Assembly (NCBI GenBank): GCA_020636405.1
Contig: JACJXW010000004.1
Span: forward strand, 2,716,001-2,780,000
Source of the DNA: Lewinellaceae bacterium
GTDB taxonomy: Bacteria > Bacteroidota > Bacteroidia > Chitinophagales > Saprospiraceae
DNA length: 64,000 nucleotides
Reading direction: 5' to 3'
Shown here one piece after another: positions 24,268-34,100 of this stretch; the stretch's first letter is position 1; each line of letters begins with the position of its first letter. The position numbers and the translations under genes were made by a program. The notes below the pieces were generated by a model, which was given only the letters and a program-made list of their open reading frames with translations, was not told the origin of the DNA and did not search any database.

Positions 24268-27200
24268 ATGCAAAGAACAGCAACGCTTATCTTTATCCAG
24301 ATCTTTTTATGCCTCCAGGCTGCCCGGACACAACCAGGGCAATTGTCAATATCCCGCGTAGAGCTCATGCCGAACCAACCCTCGCCCTATAATATGCGCG
24401 ACTGGCGGGCGGTGGCATTGGCCTACGACGCCTTTGTTTACAACCTGCAAAGTACAGGGGAGTACCTCCCTTTATGCCACATCAATCCCGCCGGAGTAAA
24501 CTATCCGCAAAGGGAATCCTTTAGGCTGCACACCTATGTAGGCACCAATTCTCCTTTTGGCAACGAGGCCATCAACGTGCTGCCTTCTCTGGTGGGCGCT
24601 ACCCTCGTAGGAGTGGACAAAAGGTATCAGTACGGCAGAAACTGGGCCCTCATGGCGCAAGACTTTTTCAACAAGGCCAATGGCGAAAACCTCTACCTCA
24701 ACAACGCGGGAGCCAGCACCGGAAACGACTGGTGGTACGACATGATGCCCAATGTTTTTTTCTACCAGTTGTATGACTTGTACCCCGATCTTGGAGGCGA
24801 GGCGGAATTGCAGTTTACAACCGTCGCCAACCGATTCCTGGACGCCGTGCAGGCCATGGGCGGTAGCGATGCCCCCTGGTCGCCTGCCTACATGAACTAC
24901 CGGGCCTGGAATTTTAGCGCCATGGAGCCCAACGCCAACGGGGTGCCGGAACCGGAAGCCGCCGGCGCCTTCGCCTGGGTGCTCTATAATGCCTGGAAAG
25001 AAACGGGGAACCCCAGGTACCTCAAGGGCGCGGAATGGTCCATCGAGTTTTTGGATGAGTGGCCCTCGAACCCTTCTTACGAGCTGCAGCTTCCCTATGG
25101 AACGCTCACCGCGGCAAAGATGAATGCCGAGATGGGTACGGATTATGATGTTGAAAAAATGGTGAATTGGTCCTTCGACCGGGGCGCCCTTCGGGGGTGG
25201 GGGACTATTGTCGGCAACTGGGGCGGCTTTGAGGTGTCCGGCCTGGTGGGCGAAGCCAATGATGCCGGCAACGATTATGCTTTTCAGATGAACGGCTGGC
25301 AACAGGCTGCCGCTCTGGTACCTATGGTGCGTTACGACAAGCGTTTCGCCCGTGCCATAGGGAAATGGGTGCTCAACCTGGCGAATGCCAGCCGCCTGTT
25401 CTTTCCCGGGTTTTTACACCCAACGCTGCAGGATGCTTCAGGCTGGTCGATGGCCAACGACCCGGGGCAGGCCATCGGTTACGAGGCGTTGAGGGAGCAA
25501 TGGGAGGGCCTCTCGCCGTTCTCAACCGGCGATGCGGTGAACGGAGGGTGGGCCGCCACCAACCTCGCGCTATACGGCACTTCGTCGGTGGGGTACCTGG
25601 GGGCTATGGTGGAAAAAACCAATGTGGATAAGATACTGAAGGCCGATTTGTTGAAAACGGACTTCTTTCACGATGAAGCCTATCCCACTTTCCTCTTCTA
25701 CAACTCCTACAACGGCGTCCGGTCCGTAACACTCGATGTGGGAAACAGTCCGGCGGATGTATACGAGGCGCTTTCCGAGGACTTCATTTTCCAGGATGTC
25801 AGCGGTGCGATTAGCCTGCAAATTCCAGCTAACGAAGCCGTTCTGGTGGTGATCTGCCCGGCCGGCGGCGATATCGTTTATGAGCAGAACAGGATGCGGG
25901 TGAATGGGGTAGTGGTGGACTACAACCAGAGCGCCGTGCCATATACGCTGCCTCCCCGCATTAAAGCGCTGGCGGCAGCGGCGAACCCAATGGAAACCGG
26001 CAGCACTACGACGCTCTTTTGCACCGTATCCGATGCCGATGCCACCACTGTTACCTATGAATGGAGCACCACGGCAGGGAACATAACCGGAAGCGGGGGA
26101 GAAGTCGCTTTCACTGCCCCCGATGCAGAGGCAGAGGTGGAGATAAAGTGCATGGTCACGGGCCCGCAAGGCGGAGCCGACACGGCCACCCTGACGATCG
26201 CTGTAGTCCCGGAGATCAACACGCCCCCTCAGATCATTGAAATCCAAAAGAGCGGGCCTTATGCCGCTCCGGGCGAGTCCCTTCAACTGGCCTGCCTGGC
26301 CGTTGATGCTCCGGATGAAACCCTGTCCTATAGTTGGGCCGTTTCAGCCGGTAGCCTGGCCGGCTCAGGCAGTATGGTGGATTGGACAGCCCCCCTGGGG
26401 GAAGGCATTTTCCAGGCCACCGTTACCGTCACCGACGGTGGCGGGCTATCCGCTACTGCAACGATCGATATGCTGGTGAAAAATTTTAGCGGCGCCGGCG
26501 GTAACCTCATCGCCGATTACCCCTTCAGCGGCAACGCCGACGATGTAAGCGGCAACAACCTGCATGGGCAGCCTAATGGCGCCATTCTGACCGCCGACCG
26601 TTTTGGGAACGTTCAGAGTGCCTATTACCTCAACGGGGGAGCACAGCACATTGCCGTGCCCAATTCCCCCATCCTGAATTTCCAGGACGGCATCACAGTT
26701 AGTTGTTGGTTTAAGGCTGCAAACCTGCCAGACCGGGAAACTTTCCTGCTTTCTCACGGAAGCTGGCAAAACCGCTGGAAGCTCTCTGCCACTCCGAATA
26801 AATACCTGCGATGGACGATAAATTCCTTTGGAGGTATCGGCGACCTCGATGCCACCGTTCCCCTTCAAACCGACAGCTTTTATCACGTAGCTGTAACCTA
26901 TGACGGAGGGCTAATGGCCCTTTATCTCAACGGCGAACTACACAGCTTCAAGGCTTTAAACGGCCAGATCCGCACAACTTCGGCCCCCTTTCTCATGGGG
27001 CAGATGCTTCCGGATGATGCGAATTACAATTTTAAGGGCGTCCTGGATGAAGTGAAAATCTACGATTATGCCCTCTCTCCGGAAGCAGTAAGCATGCTGT
27101 TTGAAACGGGGACTACCCGAACAGAGGAAGTTTACTCGCCATCACCCCTCCACATTTTTCCCAACCCGGCCACGGAGCGCCTTACCGTGGTTTTTGCCGA

Positions 27201-27366
27201 ACTGGAAGAAGTGCGCGTGTTTGACCTGGCCGGGCGATTGATCCAATTGGATAAGGTTAGGGGTGGGCAGGTCAGTATCGATGTAAAAAACTGGAAAGCA
27301 GGCGCTTATGTCGTTGTAGCTATTGGAAAAAAAATATCGGCCTCTCAAAGGTTTATTAAAATGTAA
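24268..27366 (+). CDS. T9SS-secreted protein: helical-barrel domain, Ig-like, LamG
   Basis: A 1032-residue protein with a signal peptide (ending near AARTQ). The first 520 residues are rich in W/Y and alpha-helix (DWRAVALAYDAFVYNLQ, WSPAYMNYRAWNF, GWQQAAALVPMVRYDKRF) and resemble (alpha/alpha)6-barrel carbohydrate-active proteins. I do not recognise the glycoside hydrolase family. Two Ig/PKD-like modules follow (about 575-740), then a LamG/concanavalin-like domain (about 750-935). The C-terminal T9SS sorting domain begins at LHIFPNPATERLTV and ends SQRFIKM. It should be displayed on or released from the cell surface. Position 66 bases after susD makes it part of the glycan locus. Confidence 0.8.
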   Translation: MQRTATLIFIQIFLCLQAARTQPGQLSISRVELMPNQPSPYNMRDWRAVALAYDAFVYNLQSTGEYLPLCHINPAGVNYPQRESFRLHTYVGTNSPFGNEAINVLPSLVGATLVGVDKRYQYGRNWALMAQDFFNKANGENLYLNNAGASTGNDWWYDMMPNVFFYQLYDLYPDLGGEAELQFTTVANRFLDAVQAMGGSDAPWSPAYMNYRAWNFSAMEPNANGVPEPEAAGAFAWVLYNAWKETGNPRYLKGAEWSIEFLDEWPSNPSYELQLPYGTLTAAKMNAEMGTDYDVEKMVNWSFDRGALRGWGTIVGNWGGFEVSGLVGEANDAGNDYAFQMNGWQQAAALVPMVRYDKRFARAIGKWVLNLANASRLFFPGFLHPTLQDASGWSMANDPGQAIGYEALREQWEGLSPFSTGDAVNGGWAATNLALYGTSSVGYLGAMVEKTNVDKILKADLLKTDFFHDEAYPTFLFYNSYNGVRSVTLDVGNSPADVYEALSEDFIFQDVSGAISLQIPANEAVLVVICPAGGDIVYEQNRMRVNGVVVDYNQSAVPYTLPPRIKALAAAANPMETGSTTTLFCTVSDADATTVTYEWSTTAGNITGSGGEVAFTAPDAEAEVEIKCMVTGPQGGADTATLTIAVVPEINTPPQIIEIQKSGPYAAPGESLQLACLAVDAPDETLSYSWAVSAGSLAGSGSMVDWTAPLGEGIFQATVTVTDGGGLSATATIDMLVKNFSGAGGNLIADYPFSGNADDVSGNNLHGQPNGAILTADRFGNVQSAYYLNGGAQHIAVPNSPILNFQDGITVSCWFKAANLPDRETFLLSHGSWQNRWKLSATPNKYLRWTINSFGGIGDLDATVPLQTDSFYHVAVTYDGGLMALYLNGELHSFKALNGQIRTTSAPFLMGQMLPDDANYNFKGVLDEVKIYDYALSPEAVSMLFETGTTRTEEVYSPSPLHIFPNPATERLTVVFAELEEVRVFDLAGRLIQLDKVRGGQVSIDVKNWKAGAYVVVAIGKKISASQRFIKM

Positions 27367-27453
27367 AAGTTTTATAAGCCTTTGACAGTCAAATACTTTG
27401 GAGGAATTCTAACTTTAATACGCTCGCTTTTTATAACCAAAAACAGAATTATC

Positions 27454-30400
27454 ATGAAACAACTTTCACCTTTATTACTCCTGCTGGCCTGCTGTTGTCT
27501 GCTGGCGGCAGGACTACAAGCGCAAACGCCCGTTGCGTACTATGATTTTTCGGGCAGTGCTAAAGATGTTACCTCATTCGCCAACCACGCTACGGTTAAT
27601 GGAGCGCAGCTCACACAGGACCGTTTCGGTTGGCCCAATAAGGCCATGTATTTTGATGGCATTCAAGGGTCCGTGACGGCAGGCAACGCCGCTCACCTCA
27701 ATACCCCTAATGCCACCATCAGTTTCTGGATCAATCCCACGGCCTTTCCTGGACAGGGTGAAGTCTTTCTGCTTTCCTTCGGCGGTTGGCAGGAACGTTG
27801 GAAGATCTCCCTGCCTGCGCACGGAAAGCCGGTATTCACCACTCATTCCGGTGGCGCCTGCTGCAGTGATTTGGACAGTGGGACACCATTGGCAATTGAC
27901 ACCTGGACCCATGTCGTCATGGTCCACAATGGCTCTAAAGATATCATCTATTTCAATGGCGCCAGGGTGAACGAGAAAGACGCAACCGGTGCGCTTGATG
28001 CCACCGTCTATCCCCTGGGCATCGGTTATTCCCCTATCGATAATGCTTTGTTCTTCAATGGCGCCCTCGACGAGGTGATGATCTTTGGCGAAGCGTTGTC
28101 TGATGGCCAGGTGTCTACTCTTTATACCCAGCAAAACACTCCTCCAACGGTTGGACAAGGCCCTGTCGCTGCCTATTCTTTCAATGATGGAGGATTGGAC
28201 GCTACGGATTTTGGCAACCACCTCGGCCTTCCTTCCGGTGCTCTTACCGCCGACCGTTTCGGTTATGGGTCCAGCGCTTTGTTGTGTGACGGCGCTACGA
28301 CGGAGGTTACAGCTTCGAATGGGGCGCAGTTCAACTCGCCCTACACGACGATTAGTTTCTGGATAAAACCCAACAGTTTCCCAGGCTCCGGCGAGGCATA
28401 TATCCTCTCCAACGGCGGTTGGCAGGAGCGTTGGAAGATCTCCCTGCCTTCTCATGGTAAACCGGTGTTTACCACCCACTCCGGCGGCGCCTGCTGCAGC
28501 GATATGGACAGTGGAACACCGCTGGTGGCCGGCGAATGGGCCCACGTAGCCATGGTGCATGACGGATCAAAGGACAAGATCTTCCTGAATGGCGTACTCG
28601 CCGCGGAAAAGGATGTCGCTGGAGCCCTCGACAATACCACCTACCCACTCGGCATCGGATATAACCCGATCGACGGAGGCAACTGGTTTGACGGCGCACT
28701 CGACGAGGTCACTATATTTAACTATGCGCTTTCCGATGGGGACATCTCCGGCCTGTATACGGCACAGTCTACTTTCCCGGGCATCCCTTCCGACCTGGTT
28801 GCGGATTACAGCTTGAACGGCGACGGAACAGACGAAACACAGTTCCACAACCACGCCCAACTGGCAGAAGGGGCAACCGCAGTGCCCAGCCGTCACGGTT
28901 GGGGCTCCAATGCACTGGCCGGAGCGGCCACAGCGGATAACTCTGCAGCCCTCCAATCTGACTTTACTACCATCAGCTTCTGGGTGAACCCCAGCAGTTT
29001 CCCCGGCACCGGTGAAGCCTACCTGCTTTCCAATGGCGGCTGGCAAGAGCGCTGGAAGATCTCCCTGCCTTCACACGGGAAACCTGTTTTCACCACCCAT
29101 TCCGGTGGCGCCTGTTGCAGTGACATGGATTCCGGAACCCCGCTTACGTTGAACGACTGGACCCACGTCGTCATGGTGCACGATGGCGCTAAGGATAAGA
29201 TATTCTTCAATGGCGCCCTTGTAAACGAAAAAGATGTGGCCGGCGCGCTGGACAAAACGAAGTACCCGCTCGGTATTGGGTACGACCCGATCGATAACGG
29301 CGGCTTCTTTGATGGAGCTCTGGACGATGTACAGGTCTATAATGTCGCATTGAGCGATGGCGAGGTGGCCGCCCTGTATGCGGATCAGTCTGCCGCACCC
29401 ACAGTGCCGGGCGCCCTGGTGGCGCACTATGCCTTCAGCGGCAATAGCCGGGATGCAACCGGTTACAACAACCATGCCTCCCCGGCTGCTTTTTCCAAGG
29501 ACCGTTTCGGTAAGGCCAACAAGGCTGCCGGCTTCGACGGCGCTACCACTGAAGTGACAGCGGCCAACTCTCCGCAGCTCAATTCGGCCAATGCAACGGT
29601 CAGCTTCTGGGTGAATCCCAACAGTTTCCCGGGAAATGGCGAGGCCTACCTGCTCTCGTTCGGCGGCTGGCAGGAACGTTGGAAAGTCTCTCTTCCTACC
29701 CATGGGAAGCCTGTATTTACAACCCATTCGGGTGGCGCCTGCTGTAGTGACATGGACACCGGGGACGGCAATGAGCTGCCTCTTGGCGAATGGACGCACC
29801 TGGCCATGGTCCATGACGGGGCGAAGAACAAGATCTACATGAATGGCGTTCCGGTAGCGGAAAAGGACGTAACCGGCGCCCTCGACAATACGGGCTATCC
29901 TCTTGGCATTGGTTATAACCCGATCGATGGCGGGAACTGGTTCGACGGAGGATTGGATGAAGTGCAGATCTACAACGTCGCCCTGTCCGATGCTGAGATC
30001 GCTCAGCTCTATGCCGATCAATCGGCCCCACCGACGGGTGTTGACGAAGAAGCACCTTGTGCTCCGCTCAACCTGGCGGCGGAAGTGACGTTCAATAACG
30101 TTGGGCTCTCCTGGCTCCCGGCTACGGATAATGTCGGAGTGGAGGCCTATAACGTATACCTCGACGGCGCCCTGGCGGCGACTACCGCTTCTACCGACGC
30201 TTATTTTGGAGGACTGACGCCGCTGACGGACTTTGTCTTTGGCGTGACGGCGATTGACGCGGAGGGCAATGAATCTCTGCCTACCACGCTAAATGTAACT
30301 ACCGGGCCGGACGAAACGCCCGATGTGACGCCACCCAGTATCCCCGGCAACCTCAGCGGTTCCCCGAGTTTCAACTCCGTCTTGTTGAGTTGGGACGCCT

Positions 30401-31548
30401 CCACGGATGATACTCAGGTGGCAGGGTACATCATCTGGGTGGATGGTGTAGTGTTCGATACGGTATCAGCTTCAACGCTGTCCGTTCTGGTTACCGGCCT
30501 CGACCCGGAAACGCCTTATAGTTTTGAGGTGGCGGCTTTCGACCTCGCCGGCAACCTTTCCGAACTGGCTGAACGGACCCTCAGCACCACTGAGCCGCTC
30601 GAAACCTCCGAACCCGGCCTGGTGGCGCACTATCCTTTTGATGGTGACGCCAACGATGCGACGCCATATCAGAACCATGGCGTTATCGGCGGGGATCCTG
30701 TTTTTGAAACCTCCACGCACTCGCCCAGCCACGGCGGCGGTATGAACATCAAATTTGATGGCATGCAGGACTCCGTCCTGGCGCCGAACGCTGTGCAGTT
30801 GCTCTCCGACTACACCACGGTTTCCTTCTGGATCCGAGTGGATGGCACAAACCCCCAGGACGCGGAAGCTTACGTGCTGGATTTCGGCCACTGGAATCAG
30901 CGTTGGAAGATCTCTCTGCCGCAGCACCTCAAGATCGTCTGGACGACCAACAGCAATAATGCCCAATTCCCCAATTTCATCTCCGATATGGATAGCGGCG
31001 ACGGCAATGAGATGGTCATTGGTTTCTGGTGGTACGTCACCATGGTGCACGATGGTGAGAATGATATCATTTACGTCAACGGTTTAGAGGCCAACCGCAA
31101 GCCGGCACTGGGTGAGCTCAATACTACAGCACGCCCGCTCGGTTTTGGCAACAACCCGATAGAGGGCCGCCAATATTTCCAGGGAGCGCTGGATAATGTA
31201 AAGATCTATAACAAGGCGCTTACTGCTGATGAGGTAGCCCGGCTCTATGCTACCGGGGTCACCAGTGCCAAAGAGCCCAATTTGGTTACTGCTTATATCG
31301 ACCAGGTATTTCCCAACCCGGCCGACAAATGGCTTTCCGTTACCCACCAGCTGCCGGCTGACCAGCCGCTGTTGCTGCGGGTATTCGACGTACAAGGCCG
31401 GCAACTGGACGCCATTCGCCTGAACGAAAGCGATGTGGCCACAGGGCAAATCAGGCTGGACGTAAGTGGATATTCAACAGGCACTTACTCCCTGAACTTC
31501 GTTTTGGGCGGTAAGAATATTGGATCTCTGAAATTCAATAAGCTGTGA
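27454..31548 (+). CDS. T9SS-secreted multi-LamG protein with two FN3 domains
   Basis: The ATG at 27454 begins the signal peptide (MKQLSPLLLLLACCCLLAAG), giving 1364 residues; an upstream ATG at 27382 is less likely. Four nearly identical LamG-type repeats of about 200 residues come first, each with ISFW, GGWQERWKISLP, HGKPVFTTHSGGACCSDMDS, WTHVVMVHDG and YPLGIGY motifs. Two fibronectin type III domains follow, then a fifth more divergent LamG (GHWNQRWKISLPQHLKIVW), and a T9SS sorting domain from VFPNPADKWLSV to the end. LamG folds bind glycans or proteins, so it is probably a surface adhesin or multivalent carbohydrate binder. No catalytic domain is visible. A hairpin downstream, broken by a MITE, may end the operon. 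Confidence 0.85.
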   Translation: MKQLSPLLLLLACCCLLAAGLQAQTPVAYYDFSGSAKDVTSFANHATVNGAQLTQDRFGWPNKAMYFDGIQGSVTAGNAAHLNTPNATISFWINPTAFPGQGEVFLLSFGGWQERWKISLPAHGKPVFTTHSGGACCSDLDSGTPLAIDTWTHVVMVHNGSKDIIYFNGARVNEKDATGALDATVYPLGIGYSPIDNALFFNGALDEVMIFGEALSDGQVSTLYTQQNTPPTVGQGPVAAYSFNDGGLDATDFGNHLGLPSGALTADRFGYGSSALLCDGATTEVTASNGAQFNSPYTTISFWIKPNSFPGSGEAYILSNGGWQERWKISLPSHGKPVFTTHSGGACCSDMDSGTPLVAGEWAHVAMVHDGSKDKIFLNGVLAAEKDVAGALDNTTYPLGIGYNPIDGGNWFDGALDEVTIFNYALSDGDISGLYTAQSTFPGIPSDLVADYSLNGDGTDETQFHNHAQLAEGATAVPSRHGWGSNALAGAATADNSAALQSDFTTISFWVNPSSFPGTGEAYLLSNGGWQERWKISLPSHGKPVFTTHSGGACCSDMDSGTPLTLNDWTHVVMVHDGAKDKIFFNGALVNEKDVAGALDKTKYPLGIGYDPIDNGGFFDGALDDVQVYNVALSDGEVAALYADQSAAPTVPGALVAHYAFSGNSRDATGYNNHASPAAFSKDRFGKANKAAGFDGATTEVTAANSPQLNSANATVSFWVNPNSFPGNGEAYLLSFGGWQERWKVSLPTHGKPVFTTHSGGACCSDMDTGDGNELPLGEWTHLAMVHDGAKNKIYMNGVPVAEKDVTGALDNTGYPLGIGYNPIDGGNWFDGGLDEVQIYNVALSDAEIAQLYADQSAPPTGVDEEAPCAPLNLAAEVTFNNVGLSWLPATDNVGVEAYNVYLDGALAATTASTDAYFGGLTPLTDFVFGVTAIDAEGNESLPTTLNVTTGPDETPDVTPPSIPGNLSGSPSFNSVLLSWDASTDDTQVAGYIIWVDGVVFDTVSASTLSVLVTGLDPETPYSFEVAAFDLAGNLSELAERTLSTTEPLETSEPGLVAHYPFDGDANDATPYQNHGVIGGDPVFETSTHSPSHGGGMNIKFDGMQDSVLAPNAVQLLSDYTTVSFWIRVDGTNPQDAEAYVLDFGHWNQRWKISLPQHLKIVWTTNSNNAQFPNFISDMDSGDGNEMVIGFWWYVTMVHDGENDIIYVNGLEANRKPALGELNTTARPLGFGNNPIEGRQYFQGALDNVKIYNKALTADEVARLYATGVTSAKEPNLVTAYIDQVFPNPADKWLSVTHQLPADQPLLLRVFDVQGRQLDAIRLNESDVATGQIRLDVSGYSTGTYSLNFVLGGKNIGSLKFNKL

Positions 31549-31587
31549 TGATTTAAATCTCGGGTGTTTGAAAGACACCCTGGTGGC

Positions 31588-31784
31588 CATCCCGGATTTT
31601 AGAGTGTGTTCAAATTTCATACTTCGGATTGAAAATGCCCCTTTTTCGCTTATACTTCGTTGCCGAAACAGTCACGTACCTACGGGTATGCTCCCGTTTC
31701 GGCGCCTTGTCTAATCAAAAAATGGACTATTTTCATCTCCAAAAACTAAATTTGAACACACTCTTACATTCAAAATCCGGGATG
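31588..31784 (+). terminator. Operon-end hairpin split by a MITE
   Basis: CATCCCGGATTTT (31588-31600) and AAAATCCGGGATG (31772-31784) form a perfect 13-bp stem whose loop would have been about six bases (ACATTC) before the MITE entered. A smaller hairpin (GGGTGTTT...AAAGACACCC, about 31562-31580) precedes it. Probable transcription end of the susC-LamG operon. Confidence 0.55.
31602..31763. mobile_element. 162-bp MITE with inverted ends, copy 2
   Basis: AGAGTGTGTTCAAATTT (31601-31617) and AAATTTGAACACACTCT (31748-31764) are perfect inverted repeats. TTA at 31599-31601 and 31764-31766 is the target duplication. It shares size, TTA target and the internal GGCGCCGAAAC-GGAG and GGCAAC blocks with the element at 17366-17526. 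Non-coding. Confidence 0.88.
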
Positions 31785-31828
31785 ACACCACTTTGAATGC
31801 TATTTCCTAACATTCCACTATCCCGATC

Positions 31829-32878
31829 ATGGTCAAGCGTTTTACAGAAAACCCTATTCTCACTAAGAGTGATATTTCGCCCAGCCAACCGGGCTGGGTG
31901 GTGGAGTGTGTTATGAATCCCGGCGCCTTCCGTTATGATGGTAAGGACTGGCTGTTGTTGCGCGTAGCGGAGCGCCCCCCGCAAAAAGACGGGCTGGTGT
32001 CTTTTCCGGTGATGGATAACGAAGGCTCTTACCAGATCATGGAGTTTGACAAGGCCGATCCGGGGCTCGATTTATCTGATCCCCGGAAATTGGAGTACAA
32101 GGGCAAAACCTATCTCACCACCATCTCCCATCTACGCCTGGTATGTAGTGAGGATGGCGTGCATTTTCGCGAACCGGCTGATTTCCCCTCCTGTATTTTC
32201 GGGAAGGGTGTACTGGAAACTTTCGGTATTGAAGACTGCCGGATTAGCCGGATCGAAGGCGCTTATTACCTCACCTATACCCAGGTTTCGGAAAACGGAG
32301 TGGGTGTCGGCTTAATGCGTACTTCTGATTGGCGGCATTTTACAAGAGAAGGCATGATATTGCCTCCGCATAATAAGGATTGCGCCTTGTTCGAAGAGCA
32401 GGTCGGAGGCCGGTACTATTGTCTGCACCGGCCCTCGGGTATCGGCCTGGGAGGGAACTTCATGTGGGTATCTTCCTCCCATGACCTGCGGAATTGGGGC
32501 GGGCACCACTGTATTCTGCATACCCGTGAGGGTTGGTGGGACAGCGCGAGGGTAGGGGCAGGGGCTGCACCTATAAAGACGGAAGAAGGCTGGCTTGAGA
32601 TCTATCACGGCGCCGACCACCACGACCGCTACTGCCTGGGCGCCCTCCTGCTCGACCTTGACGATCCCACGAGGGTCATTGCCCGTTCGTCCGATCCTAT
32701 TATGGAGCCAGATTTCGACTACGAACAGGAGGGTTTTTATGGGAATGTGGTATTCACCAACGGATACTTGCTTAATGGAGACGAAATCGTCCTGTATTAC
32801 GGTGCTTCTGACGAAGTGATCTGCGGGGCGAGGTTGTCCGTTGAAGAAATCTTATCGGGCATCCTGAGGACTGCGTAA
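31829..32878 (+). CDS. GH130 family glycoside phosphorylase/hydrolase
   Basis: A 349-residue cytoplasmic-type protein (no signal peptide) with the five-bladed GH130 propeller motifs: NPGAFRYDGKDWLLLRV, DLSDPRKLEYKGKTYLT, FGIEDCRISRIEGAYYLTYT and EEGWLEIYHGAD. GH130 enzymes phosphorolyse or hydrolyse beta-1,4- or beta-1,2-mannosides. In most members the second motif reads GIEDPR; here it is GIEDCR. The gene follows the susC-LamG operon after the MITE and probably acts on oligomers imported by it. Whether it is a phosphorylase or hydrolase cannot be told from the sequence alone. Confidence 0.88.
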   Translation: MVKRFTENPILTKSDISPSQPGWVVECVMNPGAFRYDGKDWLLLRVAERPPQKDGLVSFPVMDNEGSYQIMEFDKADPGLDLSDPRKLEYKGKTYLTTISHLRLVCSEDGVHFREPADFPSCIFGKGVLETFGIEDCRISRIEGAYYLTYTQVSENGVGVGLMRTSDWRHFTREGMILPPHNKDCALFEEQVGGRYYCLHRPSGIGLGGNFMWVSSSHDLRNWGGHHCILHTREGWWDSARVGAGAAPIKTEEGWLEIYHGADHHDRYCLGALLLDLDDPTRVIARSSDPIMEPDFDYEQEGFYGNVVFTNGYLLNGDEIVLYYGASDEVICGARLSVEEILSGILRTA

Positions 32879-32999
32879 TTGAGCCATTGGTTGGGCAAAG
32901 ACACTTAACCACTTTGCCGCAGCCCCGGGGAAAACTGCATTGGAGCGGTGCTTTCGATGCAGGGCCGGTATCGTTAAAGGCCTTCAGGCGCTGATTAAC

Positions 33000-34100
33000 T
33001 CAGATTGCGGCCCCCGTTTGCCCGTTGAAGAAATGCATTTTTTCCAGGGTGGCGAACAAAGTAAGCGTACAAGGAGGTGCAATTTCCTCCTCGGCATTGA
33101 GGCGGGCGGCAATTGACTGCCCCTGCAGGGTGGCAAAGGCAAAACTTTCGTGCCCCAATCTTTCTACCAGTTGAATGCTGACATTAAGGGGCGCATAATG
33201 TGCCCCTCCTTTCACCGGGGTTGTGTGGATATGCTCCGGGCGGATCCCCAAGGTAACGGCTTTCCCGGCATAGGGTTCCAGTGCCGGCCGCCCGGTGATC
33301 GTTGCCCGGAAGGCCTTTTGCTGATCCTGAAAAAAAAGCACTCCCTGTTCTTTCTCGATCGTGCCTTCGATGAAATTCATGGGTGGCGATCCGATAAAGC
33401 CGGCTACGAAGCGGTTTTTGGGATAGTTGTAGAGGTTTTGCGGGGTATCTACCTGCTGGATCTCTCCCTGCTCTATGACGGCGATGCGGTGGCCCAGCGT
33501 CATGGCTTCTACCTGGTCGTGGGTGACGTATACAATGGTTGTTTGTAACTTCTGGTGCAGGCGGGCGATCTCGAGGCGCATTTGCCCGCGCAGTTTGGCG
33601 TCGAGGTTGCTCAGGGGCTCGTCAAACAGAAAGACTTTCGGGTTCCTGACGATTGCCCTGCCGATGGCGACCCTCTGTCGTTGCCCTCCCGACATGGCTT
33701 TAGGTTTGCGGCCCAGTAGAGGTTCTATATCCAGAATTCGGGCGGCCTCCATGACCCGCTCCCGGATGCTTTTTTTGTCCATCCCCCTGATCTTCAGCCC
33801 AAAGGCGAGGTTGTCATAAGCCGTCATGTGGGGATAAAGCGCATAATTCTGAAATACGATAGCGATATTGCGGTCCTTGGGCGGGAGGTTGTTGACCAAT
33901 TGCCCGCCGATGTAGAGGCTGCCGGAGGTCATCTGCTCCAGGCCAGCGATCATGCGCAGAAGGGTAGATTTTCCACAGCCCGAGGGGCCCACCAACACCA
34001 GGAATTCCTTATCCTGGATCTCGAGGCTTACCTCTTTTATGGCTGCCATCTTGCCAAAATATTTGCTCACGCGGTCAAACTTAATCCCTGCCATGATCAT
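33000..34100 (-). CDS. ABC sugar importer ATPase (MalK/UgpC type)
   Basis: A 366-residue ATPase with Walker A GPSGCGKST, Q-loop NYALYPHM, signature MSGGQRQRVAIGRAI, Walker B KVFLFDEPLSNLDAKLR and H-loop VTHDQ, plus the C-terminal TOBE/OB extension (LGIRPEHIH). This is the MalK/UgpC subfamily that drives carbohydrate uptake and is shared by several importers. Its start overlaps the end of the upstream lipoprotein gene by 20 bases (ATGATCATGG), so the two are coupled. It closes a minus-strand operon that begins with the binding-protein gene at 39952. Confidence 0.95.
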   Translation of the reverse strand: MIMAGIKFDRVSKYFGKMAAIKEVSLEIQDKEFLVLVGPSGCGKSTLLRMIAGLEQMTSGSLYIGGQLVNNLPPKDRNIAIVFQNYALYPHMTAYDNLAFGLKIRGMDKKSIRERVMEAARILDIEPLLGRKPKAMSGGQRQRVAIGRAIVRNPKVFLFDEPLSNLDAKLRGQMRLEIARLHQKLQTTIVYVTHDQVEAMTLGHRIAVIEQGEIQQVDTPQNLYNYPKNRFVAGFIGSPPMNFIEGTIEKEQGVLFFQDQQKAFRATITGRPALEPYAGKAVTLGIRPEHIHTTPVKGGAHYAPLNVSIQLVERLGHESFAFATLQGQSIAARLNAEEEIAPPCTLTLFATLEKMHFFNGQTGAAI

